Source: Acanthosoma haemorrhoidale (Eukaryota; Arthropoda; Insecta; Hemiptera; Acanthosomatidae). Taken from it: a stretch of DNA of 64,000 bases. The notes beneath the pieces are model-generated. The model worked only from the letters and a program-made list of their open reading frames with translations, had not been told where the DNA came from and searched no databases. The translations under genes were made by a program, and so were the position numbers. This document shows positions 22,501 to 35,389 of this stretch, piece by piece. The stretch lies in contig OV884011.1 of assembly GCA_930367205.1 (NCBI GenBank), positions 109,359,139-109,423,138 of the forward strand. Reading direction: 5' to 3'. Numbering within the stretch: the first letter of the stretch is position 1; every line of letters starts with the position of its first letter.

Positions 22501-25500
22501 TCAGATACATAGTTTCTAAAAAGCAAAGTCAGTTGCGAAATCAAATATGAAAAACCGACTCGTATTATCTCATGATGCCTTGAAATAACAGGTTAGAGCT
22601 TTTATCCGTCGATTAGACAACTAACTGTTAACTAATCACGGTGTTCGTCAAGGTAACGCTGGTCTTTTTTATAAATGGTCTCATCTTACCCACGGGAGCG
22701 CAGATAGCACCAAGCTTTTTCAACATTAACATTTAGTTCCTTCAGGCCGCTTTCTAATCCTATTCGGCTAACCGCCACCAGCCTTCTGCATCTAGCCGAC
22801 TTCTGACAAAAAAAACGTAAACAAAAAGAAAAATATTACAAATCAATTCAGATGATTCATATACCCTGCTCAAACTATACTGTCTGCTAAGTTTAATAGT
22901 AAATTCCTTTCTTCAGAGTTACCTTTACTAGGAAAAAAACTCGAACGAATGAAGGCAGTTTCCGATGAGTAATACAAGATTTCCCATTGCGGATAGGACA
23001 TCAAAATCAATAATGGATATTTAATGAGTTCACGGCAAGAATATTCATGCGTCAGTGTACGTACTATCGCGTTAAAAGAAGAAACCGAAAACAATTACAG
23101 CTATTCCAAGGTTTATGGAAAGTACTTGACCTGGAAAGTACCTGAAATTATGTCAAAGAATATAACGCTGTTCCAGAACTATAATGAGGCAACTGTCAAA
23201 TTTTGTGATATCGACTTTAATTAAGTTGGGGGGATTGCTCGATGTTTGTAAATCTACTTAATTGAACTTACAAATTTCGCCCCTGTAGGGAAGATCCGTC
23301 CCATCCTACAGAACAACGACACGTAAATTCATCTAAAATTTCAATTTTTACAATTGGGTCATTTTAGATCCGGAACAGCGAAATGGCGTACGTTTTGATG
23401 GAAAAACTACATCCGTCAATCTAAGAACAATCTCGCTGGGACTATGTGTTTCAAAGGCTACATTGTACCCATCACTTCATTCAAATCCTCCAATCCAAAG
23501 AGTTTTCTAAACGGTACCGACTTTTTGCAGGGTTTTGATTTTTGTTCACATACTTTTCGTTTTTGAGTCTCATCTGAAACCTATAAAGGGTATTTTAGGG
23601 TGTTGAAGAAGATGCATTTTAAAGTTTGCATTCGCTATCGCAGAACGCAAGCCCAGAATTACGAAAGATGGTCGGACATCGTACCAATTTGCATTAAATA
23701 TATTTGATCTGAAACCTAGTCTACCAATCTCTTTTATCCTATCATTATTGGTTTAGTAATTACACTTAATAATCCGAGAAAGCTTATTTTTAAGCGCTTG
23801 GCTAAAAAGTTCTTAAAAAGATCAATGTAGACACTTAATTGGGGTTATAAGTGCCCTATAGTTCCAGATCGATGGCGCCAAAGCCTTGTACGTTCATTGC
23901 GCATCTGGGGGTCGAGTAAGTGTCGTCGCCTTCTAGATTCACTTGGTTTCTTTTAAGATTTGTGGTGATACTCATTTAATATAATATCCTTTGACTCTTT
24001 GTGGAGGAGCATAGGGCATCAAAAAGTTTCCGCCGTTTAAAAACATTCATTTCATAGAATGTGCAGACAGGTGTCAGTTACTTTTTTCCATCCCAGATCT
24101 TTGTGTACGGATATCCAGAGATAGATATCACGGTATGTAAAAACTATATCAGCTTGTTCTGAAGCGACAACAGCGACATCTGTTGGACTGCAAACCAGGA
24201 TCGACAAAAGACGTTGCATACATAAAACCAACCAACTGCCTCCATTTATTTTAAAATATTCCGCAAACCAGCCTGTCCCAGATTTCATGAATATTTATGA
24301 AAGATATATTAGTAAATAGCTCTTATAAACTATGTGCCGAGGTCGCTTGGTTATTTATGCCTCCTTTATTAGTGCTTACTTTTATTTTTTTTTTTTTTAA
24401 TTTAATACGTTATTTGTTTCCTTGTGAAGGCTTAGATATTTTTAAAAATACATACTTTTTTTGTGATCTATTTCCAGATTATTATTTATTTCCTGACATA
24501 ATTCTAGTTGAACGATTGGATCCATGAATTATGGTATTATTGTCTGTTATTCAGATTTCCGTTCAGATGCCATTACAAGGATGTCCGTGACATTTCCAGG
24601 CCTATTATCTATAATAATAGTAATAGGATTTCCTTAACTTGGACTGAGTTGGCTGAAAAGCAAAACTGGAGGACTGGGTGAGCGACGGGGTGACACGAGA
24701 AGACTGGTCAGCATTCACATTGAATCTCCAAGTTTGCTTGGGTAATAGCATATTTGTATATATGTCCCGCAATTTTCAGAATGGATTCATTATGGCCCCT
24801 TGATAAAAATGTAACCTGTCAATTCATGGAATATTGAAATTATCACAGTTGAATCGAACACCTAACTTTTTTTGTTTGTGCTTTCGTAGTAATGACAAAT
24901 GTTGTTTTAATTCATCGTGATCACGGTTACGTGAACATTGTTCACAATATCAGTCTGAGCAGGTTGCAGTAATGAAAGCAACCATGTGGACAAATGAGCG
25001 TGGTGAGGACAAAGTGACAATAAAAACCGACAATAGTATCACTTTATAAATATTGACGAATAATTTACGAAGGAAAACGAACAAGGAGAGATAGATGCCA
25101 AGGTTATACAAATGGAAAGAAGTGGAAGAGAAGTATATTTCAGTTTGGTAAAGGGACATGAAGGAATTGAGGAAAATGAATGTGCCAAGCGTTACCCCAA
25201 CAAGCCTAACAGGAAAGAGGTGTCTCTTAAGACATCACCCCGATGATGATCATGTATCCTATTTTACTCTCTCATCGCTGTTTTCAAGAGCTTTCTCTTG
25301 TCTCTAAATAGTTACAATGTCATACCTAAAGCATTTGGAGTGGTTCCCAATTTGCCACCCTCTCCAAATCAAGCGCTTCTATTAACAATTACTGAACATA
25401 AATTAAAAAAAATCATTTCTTTTGTTTAAACAGAATGTATACATAATGACTTACACTAGTTCGTATATTTATTTTTCCTTATTTTTGTTATAAAAGTCTT

Positions 25501-26718
25501 CTTGCCAAAATTTGTATCACCTGTTAGTTGCCTTTCTAAGGAAATATCGATAGATATCGATTTTACCACCAGGTATTTTTATGTGACCATCGCCAAATCT
25601 GAATTGACAGTTCTAAATCTAAATTAGTTTTCTTTTTTCACTGATAAGTTTAAAAATGTCGACGTCGAAACGGGCCACCGGGGTCAACACCCATTTTTGT
25701 TAAATTGGCTACTAATTAGGTTATTATTATAATCATTGATTTTGTCGATTAGATCATCATTATATTTTTATAACTTAGAACAAAAATGTAAAAAAAATGC
25801 CGCCTCAAAATATGTACCGCCCGTGACCGGACTGTCATCCCCCAGGAACGCTACTGGACAGTTGATCACCTTATCTTTAACTTTGACTGAAGAAAGAAAC
25901 AGAGAGCACTCCTAATCAAGAAGTTCCAAGCCTTCAGGTGAATCTACTAAGAAACCTTTTTCAGTTGGCTTGGTTCATTTGGCCACCGAGGTAAACTGTA
26001 GTCTTGGGAAAGGAAATTATAAAAAGCTTACAGTGTTTGTCTCTGCTATATTTGCATATATCTCATACATATACTGAGTATGATCTGAACATGCATAATA
26101 ATATATTTTTTATGTTGTCAGAATTTATGTGCGCAGATAACAATGAAACTGTATGTATGTAAGAAACAAATTCATAATCTTTAAATGTACACACATATTG
26201 ACCCCGTCAATACTAAACTAAATATTCTATTTATTTTACTTTTAGTTACTATTAAAATTTATATAACATGTTCTAATCTATTGATTCTCCATGACCTATA
26301 TATTAAATACCCAACAAAGTAGCTCGTCATACATTGAGCTGAACGTGTTAAATATTTTATCAGATGTAAAGCTAGTTGAGATTAAAAAAGTTGCGTAAAA
26401 AATCCCCAGCAGTTAGAATGAGCTAAATTATGAATGGATAGCGCTACCCCACTGTCAAAGTTTTTATTTTTAAGTTAAATTATCGCCTTAAATTAACGGT
26501 AGCTTTACTGTATGAAACCAACCTTTAAAAAAAGTTTCTATTAAAGATTATTTTTTAATGCAATGTTACGATCTCTTTTTCTATTACTATTAGACTCATA
26601 ATAAACTGTTAAATATTTTTCAGCTACGAAAGCCCACGGCATAATCTATAATGCATTTGATTTACTAAAGCTAATAATAATTCTTGCTGTTCGTTGATTT
26701 TTTTTTTTTTTTAGACCC
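22501..26718. other. Unassigned AT-rich spacer
   Basis: No gene assigned. Open stretches at 23024-23224 and 24052-24288 and basic-acidic peptides around 24960-25200 have no features I can name. Confidence 0.45.
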
Positions 26719-26865
26719 GATGATGCTAAAAATAAAACCAGTCACATGAAAAATAATGAAAGGTCATTGATAAAATAATTAGTAGTACAAATATCTAAAG
26801 ACGTCTATCATTAGCCGAGCATCAAGTCAAAGATCTCGACATCCTAATTAATAACAGGTTATGTT
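26719..26865 (+). repeat. Interspersed repeat R1, copy 1
   Basis: Shares GATGATGCTAAAAATAAAAC and following bases with 36431, then ATGAAAAAT, and about 110 bp later AAAGATCTCGA-(A/C)-(A/G)TCCT, all in the same order and orientation. Family unknown; no ORF. Confidence 0.6.
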
Positions 26866-29197
26866 AGGGCTAAAGTGACCTATTATAATCACTTCGTCAT
26901 TAAAACGCGTATTCGCGATTTTTTTGTAATCCCTGGATTTATATATAGTAAATAATGAAGGGTCAATAATTAATTAGTCACTTATAATTAAAAAATAAAT
27001 ATTATCCAATTATATAATAAAGGGAATAAAAAAAAGTCTTCAATCATGATTAATAAAATGTATAATGGGGTTTTTAGTGGACTACTATTAAAGTCACTAG
27101 ACTTGTCGATAAAATCGTAACCAGAACAAGACCCTAATAGTGCGATGGATCGATCACGCATGGCGTTTTTAATTTAGGAAGGATGTTATATAATTACATA
27201 CTTAAATTACATATTAATTATTTAATATAATTAAATATTTAAATTATTTTACTGTTATATCATATTTTATAATAATACATTTTTAGTAGTTTACATACGA
27301 GTTAGCTTCTATTTAGATTAATCACGATTCAGATGCAACAAAATAATCAGTTTCAAAATCTCATAAAAATAAAATCTGTATTTTTTGATAAATGTATTAT
27401 AAGACAAAAATAAATTGTAGAAAAAGTTTAAATACTTATATCTGAAAAAAAAATTCAATTCAAGATAAGATGATAAAAAAAAACTATTTTTCTATGGCTT
27501 CCAGATCGCACTTGAACGTTTTATACTAGAAGAAAATCGATTTACACTGTGTTCCGCTGGCTGAAGTGATAGCTGATTAATACTGAAATGAAAGATCTAT
27601 CATAGACTCTCCTAAGAAAGATCTACAGATCGATCTGAGGATAGTTATCACAATCAATTGTGAAAGTGCTCGAAAAATCCCGTCTATTTGGAAATTATTT
27701 GTGTGTATGCCCTCGATCTGTTTTTATCATTTCATTCAAATCAAACGTATTAGAAAATAACAATAATTCTATTGTAGGAATATTTTAGAAAAACGATATT
27801 TTCAAGAAATAAAATAAAACAACGTTTGTTATATTGAACATGGATGTCATACATTGAAAAACATATGCGTCCATTTTTATATAAAATATTGAATTGAATC
27901 CTACTGTTAGTTTTTTCCCCTATAATTACATACATTCTGTCTACTACAGAAAATATGACGAATCAACTCCGGAAATAATATGTATACATAAAGGAACAAT
28001 TCACGGATAAATTATTATTTTGTATGTATTCCCACAATAGTTCGCGACAATTTTTTTTTAAGTAAACAACAAATTTTTGCTGTATTTAAACTGAGCGGTC
28101 CCGAACCAATCACTGTTATGTCAATATAAAACCCCTTAAGCTGATCTCTGGAAAGCTTGAAAATTTGAATAGACTACAGAACAGTATCTTTTAAAAAATG
28201 TCACTACGGTGATGCTTTCGAAGATTTCCAAAAGAGAGGTAGATTAAAGGAATATTGATACAGCTGCCCGATAAGAGATGGTTCGGTTGTTGGAGAGCCG
28301 TACTGGTGGTCACCAAGGAAGAACAAGTCATTTCATTATTATTATTTTTTTTTTTTTGTTGGCTAATCCTACGTTTAAAATTTGTGTAGCACCTGTTATT
28401 TCTAATTTTGGGAGGGGGGATCTTAATTTGTGGATTGCCCCGCTTAATATTTGTACCTGAATCTAAAGCCTTTATATTACAAGGTACCAGCTAGGAACCG
28501 TAGGTCCGTTAGCCCATGTTTAGACAAAGTTGTACTTTTTCTGAGAAAACAGCTAGCATCCCAACATAATGGCTTCATGATTTAATTCCATCATTTATTT
28601 AATATCTTGGTCATTTATCTAAGATTGCTTTCGTGTGTATATAAATACTTTCTTTGTATTGGTGTTCGCTATGCATGGCCGACCGTTCGGCAGATTGCAT
28701 TCAAATTCGTCACAGTGATTATTTGGCAGAAATGTAAGTTGACACCTTCAAAACTATTTTAAAATTTCATTTTTTCCCCCAAAAAAGCAGTTAAGATAAG
28801 AGTGAAAATAAGCGGAAACTATGATTCATTTGATACCCTACACGATGTACTAAGGAAAGGATATGTTTTTCCTACACAGTAATTAACTGATTAATGACAC
28901 ATTATTTTTCATAAGATTACTTTTATTTTTAACATAATCGGAGAATCACAAAGCAAAATATCACGCCTTTAAAAAAAGTTACGAACACCATTTTAATGAC
29001 AGTTTTAAAGGCTTTGTGCAATATAAGTTCAATAAAAATAAATAAATATTATAAATTAGGGAGAAGAGACCTTTAATTTGATACAATTCAATATGATAGG
29101 AAAATATTAATTTTTTTATCAGAACCTAATTAATTAATAACGAAAATATTTTTCATCTCGTCTAGTAATCAAATGGAATCTCGATATAAAAAGTTTC
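26866..29197. other. Unassigned AT-rich spacer
   Basis: No gene recognised. Very AT-rich around 26990-27290. A T13 tract at 28347 precedes a GC-richer patch of unknown nature. Confidence 0.5.
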
Positions 29198-31255
29198 ATG
29201 TTTATAGCAGATTGTGAGACCCTGGACCTAGTAACGACCGACCACCTACCAGTATTGTATTCCATTGACGGTAGAGTTGTGATCCCGCGTCCCACGAAGT
29301 ACGACTATCGTCGGGCTGACTGGGACCTATATCGATCACAACTTTACCACCAATTGCATACGGTTCCTGTTCTCCGCAGTACAGAGGAAGTAGATCGACA
29401 GGTAGTTTTCCTGACCGAGGTTATCGTCGATGCAGCTAACACAGCTGTCCCAAAGTTTAGCCCGAAGCCACCCATGCTACAAAAACCACCAGACCATATT
29501 CTTCGACTTATTGCATTACGCAATAATTGGAAAAATAACTGGTATAGAACAAGGAATCGTCAGGCCAAGAAAGTTGTAAACTCTCTTACAACACAGATTC
29601 GTGGCTTGATGAGGAATTGGAAGACGGCAACGTGGCACGAACGGCTTCATGGCTTACATGGCGATTTCCGTAAGTTTTGGAAGCTCCTAAAGACTACTAC
29701 CAAGAAGGACTCAGGTGTCCGTCTTCATGACGGAGACACCCTGTACACATCGAAAGAACAGGCTAAAATATTGGCCAACCACTATACCGCAGACAACGCC
29801 GCTAGGACAGGTAACTACCACGAACCTCAGCAGCTGAGGACAGGTCAGAACTATATGTTTGTCTCCCCAAAGCAGCTTAAGGCGATTCTTCGCCGGTGTC
29901 AGGGAAACCGAGCACCAGGGGGTGACGGGATACAAACGGTATTGCTGAAACAGCTGCCGAGGAGAGGGATTGCCCAACTTGTTAACCTGTACAATTCATG
30001 TATCAGGTTGCGATACTTCCCGACAGCGTGGAAACAAGCTATCTTGTTCCCGCTGCGCAAGCCCACAAAGAGAGGCGACCACCCAGCCCACTATCGCCCG
30101 ATCAGTCTTCTCCCTCACATGGGGAAGATTCTCGAAAAGATATTACTGAACTACCTGAAGGGGTTCTGTTCGGAAAATGCTATCATTCCGTATGAGCAGA
30201 CAGGTTTTCAGGCTCAGCTGAGTACAGAACATCCGCTTGTGAAGGTACAAACGGAAGCCACCCTTGGTATCAACAAGAATACAGCAACTGCTACGATTTC
30301 GTTGGACTGCACGCAGGCTTTCGACTCAGTGTCCCACGGGATGCTATGCCGACAGCTTTGTGACTGTGAATGCCCAGAGCAGCTATATACCACGTTGGTT
30401 TCGTTCTTGAAGAACAGATCGGTGAGGGTACGGGTGGGTGATTGCCTCTCTAACCCATTCCCTCTGACTTGTGGAGTTCCTCAAGGAGCGGTTTTGTCTC
30501 CGGTTCTTTTCAGTATGTACACATCTGAAATTGTTGGGACAAACTATCAGAAAGCTACTGTAATCGCTTTCGCCGACGACATTGCCGTTTACAGCAGCAG
30601 CATGAGTGCAAAAAGAGCTCTTACACACGCCGAGTCAGTTTGTAACGTTATCAGTGACAGACTGGGCATGTTAAATATCAGCGTAAACGCCGGGAAGACC
30701 GACTGCGTAATCTTCTCCCTCCAAAAGGGGAAAAAATCCTTGCCAAAATCGTATAGCGTGGGAGGGCAAGAGAGCTCACCAGCTTTCTCAATGCACTATT
30801 TGGGTATAAAAATGGATAGGCATCTCCATTTCTCTACTCATTTTAGTAATAAAATAGAAAAAGTACGACAAAGGTCTTACCGGCTATCGCACTTGCTAAC
30901 TTCACCTAACCTGTCACTTCGTCTTAAATTGATGATATATAAATGTGTCCTCCGGCCAGCTCTGCTGTACGGTGCCCCGCTATTTACCCACTTGACTGAC
31001 AATACAGCCAAATGTCTCCAACACTTCCAGAATGGAATCATGCGAAAATTGGTCCGACATACCTCTTTCGAGAGGTTGAAGAACGCTGACCTGCACCCGT
31101 TGCTTGGTGTGCCGTCGGTGGGTGAGTTCATCCGCCGGAGACACATTAAGTTTTTTGACTCGTTGCAGCACCTGACAAATCCAGTGTTTAACACTATGAC
31201 CCCACCACCCCTCCCACATCGATGGCAACAGACTGTCGGGGAAAAATTAGGATAA
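29198..31255 (+). CDS. J2 ORF2, reverse transcriptase (endonuclease truncated)
   Basis: Open for 685 codons. It makes element cDNA at a nicked chromosomal site if an active endonuclease is supplied. Residues 1-30 hold the last endonuclease block (TTDHLPVLYSIDG). Residues 75-235 form the linker (YDYRRADWDLYRSQLYHQLH, NRAPGGDGIQTVLLKQLP). RT motifs follow: YRPISLLPHMGKILEKIL at about 298, FQAQLSTEHPL, the first catalytic Asp in SLDCTQAFDSVSH at about 366, CGVPQGAVLSPVLFSMYTSE at about 424, and FADDIAVYSS at about 457 with the paired Asp. A thumb (YLGIKMDRHLHFSTHF) and a Jockey-type C-terminus (RRRHIKFFDSLQHLTNPVFN) end it. There is no RNase H. The ATG at 29198 is supplied by flanking DNA, so normal expression is unlikely. 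Confidence 0.9.
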   Translation: MFIADCETLDLVTTDHLPVLYSIDGRVVIPRPTKYDYRRADWDLYRSQLYHQLHTVPVLRSTEEVDRQVVFLTEVIVDAANTAVPKFSPKPPMLQKPPDHILRLIALRNNWKNNWYRTRNRQAKKVVNSLTTQIRGLMRNWKTATWHERLHGLHGDFRKFWKLLKTTTKKDSGVRLHDGDTLYTSKEQAKILANHYTADNAARTGNYHEPQQLRTGQNYMFVSPKQLKAILRRCQGNRAPGGDGIQTVLLKQLPRRGIAQLVNLYNSCIRLRYFPTAWKQAILFPLRKPTKRGDHPAHYRPISLLPHMGKILEKILLNYLKGFCSENAIIPYEQTGFQAQLSTEHPLVKVQTEATLGINKNTATATISLDCTQAFDSVSHGMLCRQLCDCECPEQLYTTLVSFLKNRSVRVRVGDCLSNPFPLTCGVPQGAVLSPVLFSMYTSEIVGTNYQKATVIAFADDIAVYSSSMSAKRALTHAESVCNVISDRLGMLNISVNAGKTDCVIFSLQKGKKSLPKSYSVGGQESSPAFSMHYLGIKMDRHLHFSTHFSNKIEKVRQRSYRLSHLLTSPNLSLRLKLMIYKCVLRPALLYGAPLFTHLTDNTAKCLQHFQNGIMRKLVRHTSFERLKNADLHPLLGVPSVGEFIRRRHIKFFDSLQHLTNPVFNTMTPPPLPHRWQQTVGEKLG

Positions 31256-31531
31256 GAATTAGTATGTAAGTTAGTTTTAAGGTTGATCAAAAAGGTGAGC
31301 CCCATCACCTTATTAGTCAGTTCAGTCAAGTCATGTAGAATGTATATCATTATACTTGTTTATTCATTATATAATTTCTATAAAATAACAAAACCTGTAT
31401 ATAATGTAGTGATGCTACAGGAAATACAAAATAATTTGTAAATAGATTCGCCAGAGGATCTATAATTATATATAATTATCTAATGTAAATTAAAAGGGGC
31501 TATGAAGGGAAAAAAAAAAAAAAAAAAAAAA
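29205..31531 (+). mobile_element. Jockey-clade retrotransposon J2, 5'-truncated, long intact ORF2
   Basis: Begins inside the C-terminal part of the endonuclease domain (ADCETLDLVTTDHLPVLYSI, aligned with the SDHKPVLY block of the J2b element near 57740) and continues through a complete RT and C-terminal region. The 3' UTR is 31256-31508, ending AAGGGGCTATGAAGGG and a poly(A) of about 22 (31510-31532). The 3' UTR holds a hairpin, AAGGTGA-GCCCCA-TCACCTT, near 31290. ORF1 and most of the endonuclease are missing, which is usual for aborted target-primed insertions. It looks young: no stop in 685 codons and a long clean tail. No target duplication was clear. Confidence 0.9.
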
Positions 31532-31539
31532 AAATCTGA

Positions 31540-34500
31540 TTTTTTTTTCCTTATGGAATCACAACGAGCGAATGCGAATGGTGAACATAAAAATATGTAA
31601 CTCAGAGAGCCACTAAGCAGAGGTATATTTGACCTTTTCAGAGGTTTTTTTTAACCAGTGGACAATAAATGTAACATTTTTCAAATGTTCTCAGGGGTGC
31701 CCAAGAACAGGTTCTACTGTAATGTAACCAGTGCATGCATGTTTAAAATTCTGTTGACAAGTTCCAAAATGTTGAATATTAATATGTATTGTAGATCTGA
31801 CTCAAAACATGGTAATTGCAACACACAGTGAAACAACGCATCATAGGATTAACTATATATGGAAATGGGTCGAATTTGAGAAAAGTTCAACTGTATCTTT
31901 TTTTTTGGAGGGGGGCATTTAGCCTGAATTGTTTTTCGACAATAGATAAGTCGTAAAAACAATAAATTCCCATTAATATTTTACATGTATATTTCACAAT
32001 ACTCCGGATAACGTTGATTAAAATTCTAAATTGTCCTCGGTCAAGGAGACTAGATAAAGTAACAATAAAAGAAATTAGACGACATTGTAAAAAAAAGTAG
32101 ATGTTTTAAATATAATTTTATAAAACTCTCCGGCCGCTAATCTAAGCTATTATATTTTTGTTTGACGATATTTTACTTAAAGAACAAACGCAGCCTATAT
32201 ATCAACAAATAATTATAGTTATAAAATTACAACTTAGATCATAGTCTACCTTAGTCAGTAAGTAATAAAATAATCTTTGATATAATGAAAATAAAAAAAC
32301 CTTGATCCTTGGATTTATTAGCTACCTTTAAAGAAAATTATTTTTTTTAATTAATTGAATTGAATTAATTTTCAACAGCTTAACTACTGTCAATGCAAAG
32401 GTTAGCTAATTTAATCAATCCAGGAGAAAACACAGTTATAAGTAATTTCCAGGGTACATCATGGTTATCGAAATCGTGAAACCATTTTAAGATGCTGTTA
32501 GAACGCTTAAATTGATTAAACTCGATGATTAAGCTGTATAAATATATTTAGCAAAATATGTCTAATGAAAGCTAACTATCAAAAAGAATGCTAACTAAGT
32601 CTATAAATGTTACCAAAAAAATGTCCTGCTAGGTATCACGTAATAGTACAAACATCAATGTTTTGAAGAATGTACGTAAGTTTAAAAATAGATCGAAGGA
32701 CTGAAAACCTTCGAGGCGTTCGACGCATAAACAGTACGCTGTAGCAAAGGAGTGTTGTGAATAAACGATTTCGATAATAGACCTTCATGCATTTCGCTTG
32801 TAATGTAGAATTGTTTTTTACACATTTCATTCTTTTGTGATTTCAGTAGTAAATTTATGAGAGTTACGTCACTTTTCACAGATTTGCGTGGATTTAACAT
32901 TTAATAAATAACGATAATTACTTAGACGGTTAAAATTTAACGAGGAGGCTCGGCTTGAGTTAATTACAGTTCCAGGTGTACCGATAACGCTGCTAGAGAG
33001 AGTTGGGGGATGTCACGCCCACGGCCTACTTGATCGCTGTTCTGGCTGAACCGGTTTCGACATCTGGTTATTCTGGGCAGCTAAGTATATTTATAAAGTA
33101 TTTTCCCAATTATAGGAACATTTAACCCTCAATAATTTATTAATGAAATTAAATGCAGATGAATGAAAAAAAACTAGCAATCAGTGTGATCCCGTTGATA
33201 CGACGGAGGAAGTAGATAAGGGACGAACTGTAATGAAGAAGATGTAATACAAATTTTGTGGAAAATCAAAAAATATATTGTGCTTTACAAAATGTTTGTC
33301 GTTTCTTGACAACAAGAATAAGATAATAAACAATATGCATCAATGATTTTACTTCTTTTCAAACCCAATTTTCCGCGTACCTTACCAACTTGTGTAGCCT
33401 ATTTTTTATACCCCATTTATTTATTTATATTAGAAAATTTGATAAATAAACAACTTCACTGACATGGAGACTTAGATCTCAATGCTTTTGAGTCAACGAG
33501 AAATGCTTAATATAATCATGGTACAAAACACTACACTAGAGTTGCGTATCGAACAAGACACTTTTTACTCCAAATTCTTCTCAAAAATTAAAAACGGAAA
33601 AGAAAAAAAAATGTTTAGAAATGTTCGATCTGAGTAAAAATAAACAGTGGTGTTTTTTTATTTTTTAAGTTAATTAATTTAATCTTCAAACCTATTTGCA
33701 GTAAACGAGATAACAAACAAAACCCAACAGATTGGTAAAAATATTTTTTTTTTAACCTATTGTTGTGAAGGATTGAGTGGCATATTTATCGCAAAATATT
33801 TTTCGAATAAATGGAAATAAATTAAAATCACTTAATGACACAAGTAAAACAGATATATAAACTAAATCGCTCGTTTTTTTTGCTACAAAGTAATGCTATG
33901 CCGCTAAGATGCTATTGGTGCAGAAAATTCGGTCAGGTCCAATGTCAAGGAAACAGACCAACATCCACTCTCTATTAGTGATATCGAGACCAGTTTATAT
34001 GAAGTGTAAAACATTATAAAATTCTGACACGTTCAAGAGGTTTGATGGTAACTGGTTCAGGGACCATGACCTAAGATTAAACGCTCATTAAACTCATCTA
34101 GATTTCTTTACAAATTATGTTGTTTACTAATCAACCAAAGATAGGTCTTAGATATTTCTATGTCCAATTTATAAACTCGTCCTATAAACACCAATTAGTT
34201 TTAGACTGTTTGATCAAGAATTTCATATTTTACTAAGTATCTTTGATTGAAAATAATCACAGTTTAATATTACTGGAATCCTTAGATTGCTTGGATATTG
34301 TACGAAGCAAATTTTTATATTTGTACTTAGTTTTTGTCAATTGAGGCGAAGATTTCACCTCCACCGATCTCAATAAATGAAGATTAGATTTTATCCCAGG
34401 TTTTCATGGGTAGCTAAATACCAATATTGTTACGTATAGAGTGAATTTTTCAGCATCTAAACGAATAAAAACAGTCCCATTTTTCATTATGATTACAATC

Positions 34501-35085
34501 CCGTTACTGTTGGTTAGAATCTTATATAAACTTTTAAAGAATTCTACAACTGATTTTTTTGATTTTTCAATTCATATATTAGATAACGAAAATTACCATA
34601 ATCTTTAGATGTTTTAATAAAAAAAAAATTTTTGCTTAAGGGTAAACAATTATTAGACAGCAGAGACGATGAAGCAACAGCAAGTTGCAGGAAGAAACTT
34701 TATTCAATGTAAAAATTTATAAATTTTTTTATACATCTTAATTAATTACTTATATCGAATTAAAAAACATCTTTCTTCCCTCATAAAAATAGGCCCAATA
34801 AAATGTATTCATAAGGAAATGTGAAACTATTGCTGAAGAACATAGAAATGGTTAAACAAGGTATTCTGGAACGTGGATTCTTGCATGGTCTGAGGAAGCT
34901 AATTAGGTTGAAAATAAACCCAATAAAGAACTGACACTGACAGAATGACAGTATACACGTGTGCCGACGTGACACTCCGATAAGGATGGCCGAACTCCGA
35001 AATATAGTTATCCTACCTTGTGGAACATTCTGGATGGATCGAATCTGATATCAAAAAGAAAAAAGAAAAAAAGAAAGAAATTCGA
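31540..35085. other. Unassigned AT-rich spacer
   Basis: No gene assigned. A minus-strand open stretch at 32640-32900 and a GC-richer patch at 32940-33075 are unidentified. Confidence 0.45.
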
Positions 35086-35380
35086 AAGGACTCACCGCCT
35101 TTACGGACTTTTCCTTGGGTTCACCTGCCATACTGCCTACCAGAGACTCAGACCACGACTGGAGCTGCTAGCACTCGGCTCGACAGTGGAGGGAGGTTAT
35201 GGTAGTCGGGGTTATGTTCGATCGATAAGACCCTACCACATGTCTGCCACCCCTCCAGACCCGTACACAGGTTACATATTGGTCATTGAAACCCACCTTC
35301 TGACCTCCGCGAGTTCGCCAGGGCTCGAGCACCGTTCTTAGATCTAACAAAATCCTTCATAATTCGAGAAAAAAAAAATA
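35086..35380 (+). repeat. GC-rich unit ending in a short A-run, nature unknown
   Basis: A sharply bounded GC-rich block between an AAAG-rich run (35055-35080) and an A10 tract at about 35370. AATTCGA occurs at both edges. This layout is that of a retroposed sequence (SINE-like or a processed fragment), but I recognise neither a protein nor a tRNA head. Confidence 0.3.
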
Positions 35381-35389
35381 TATATCTTT

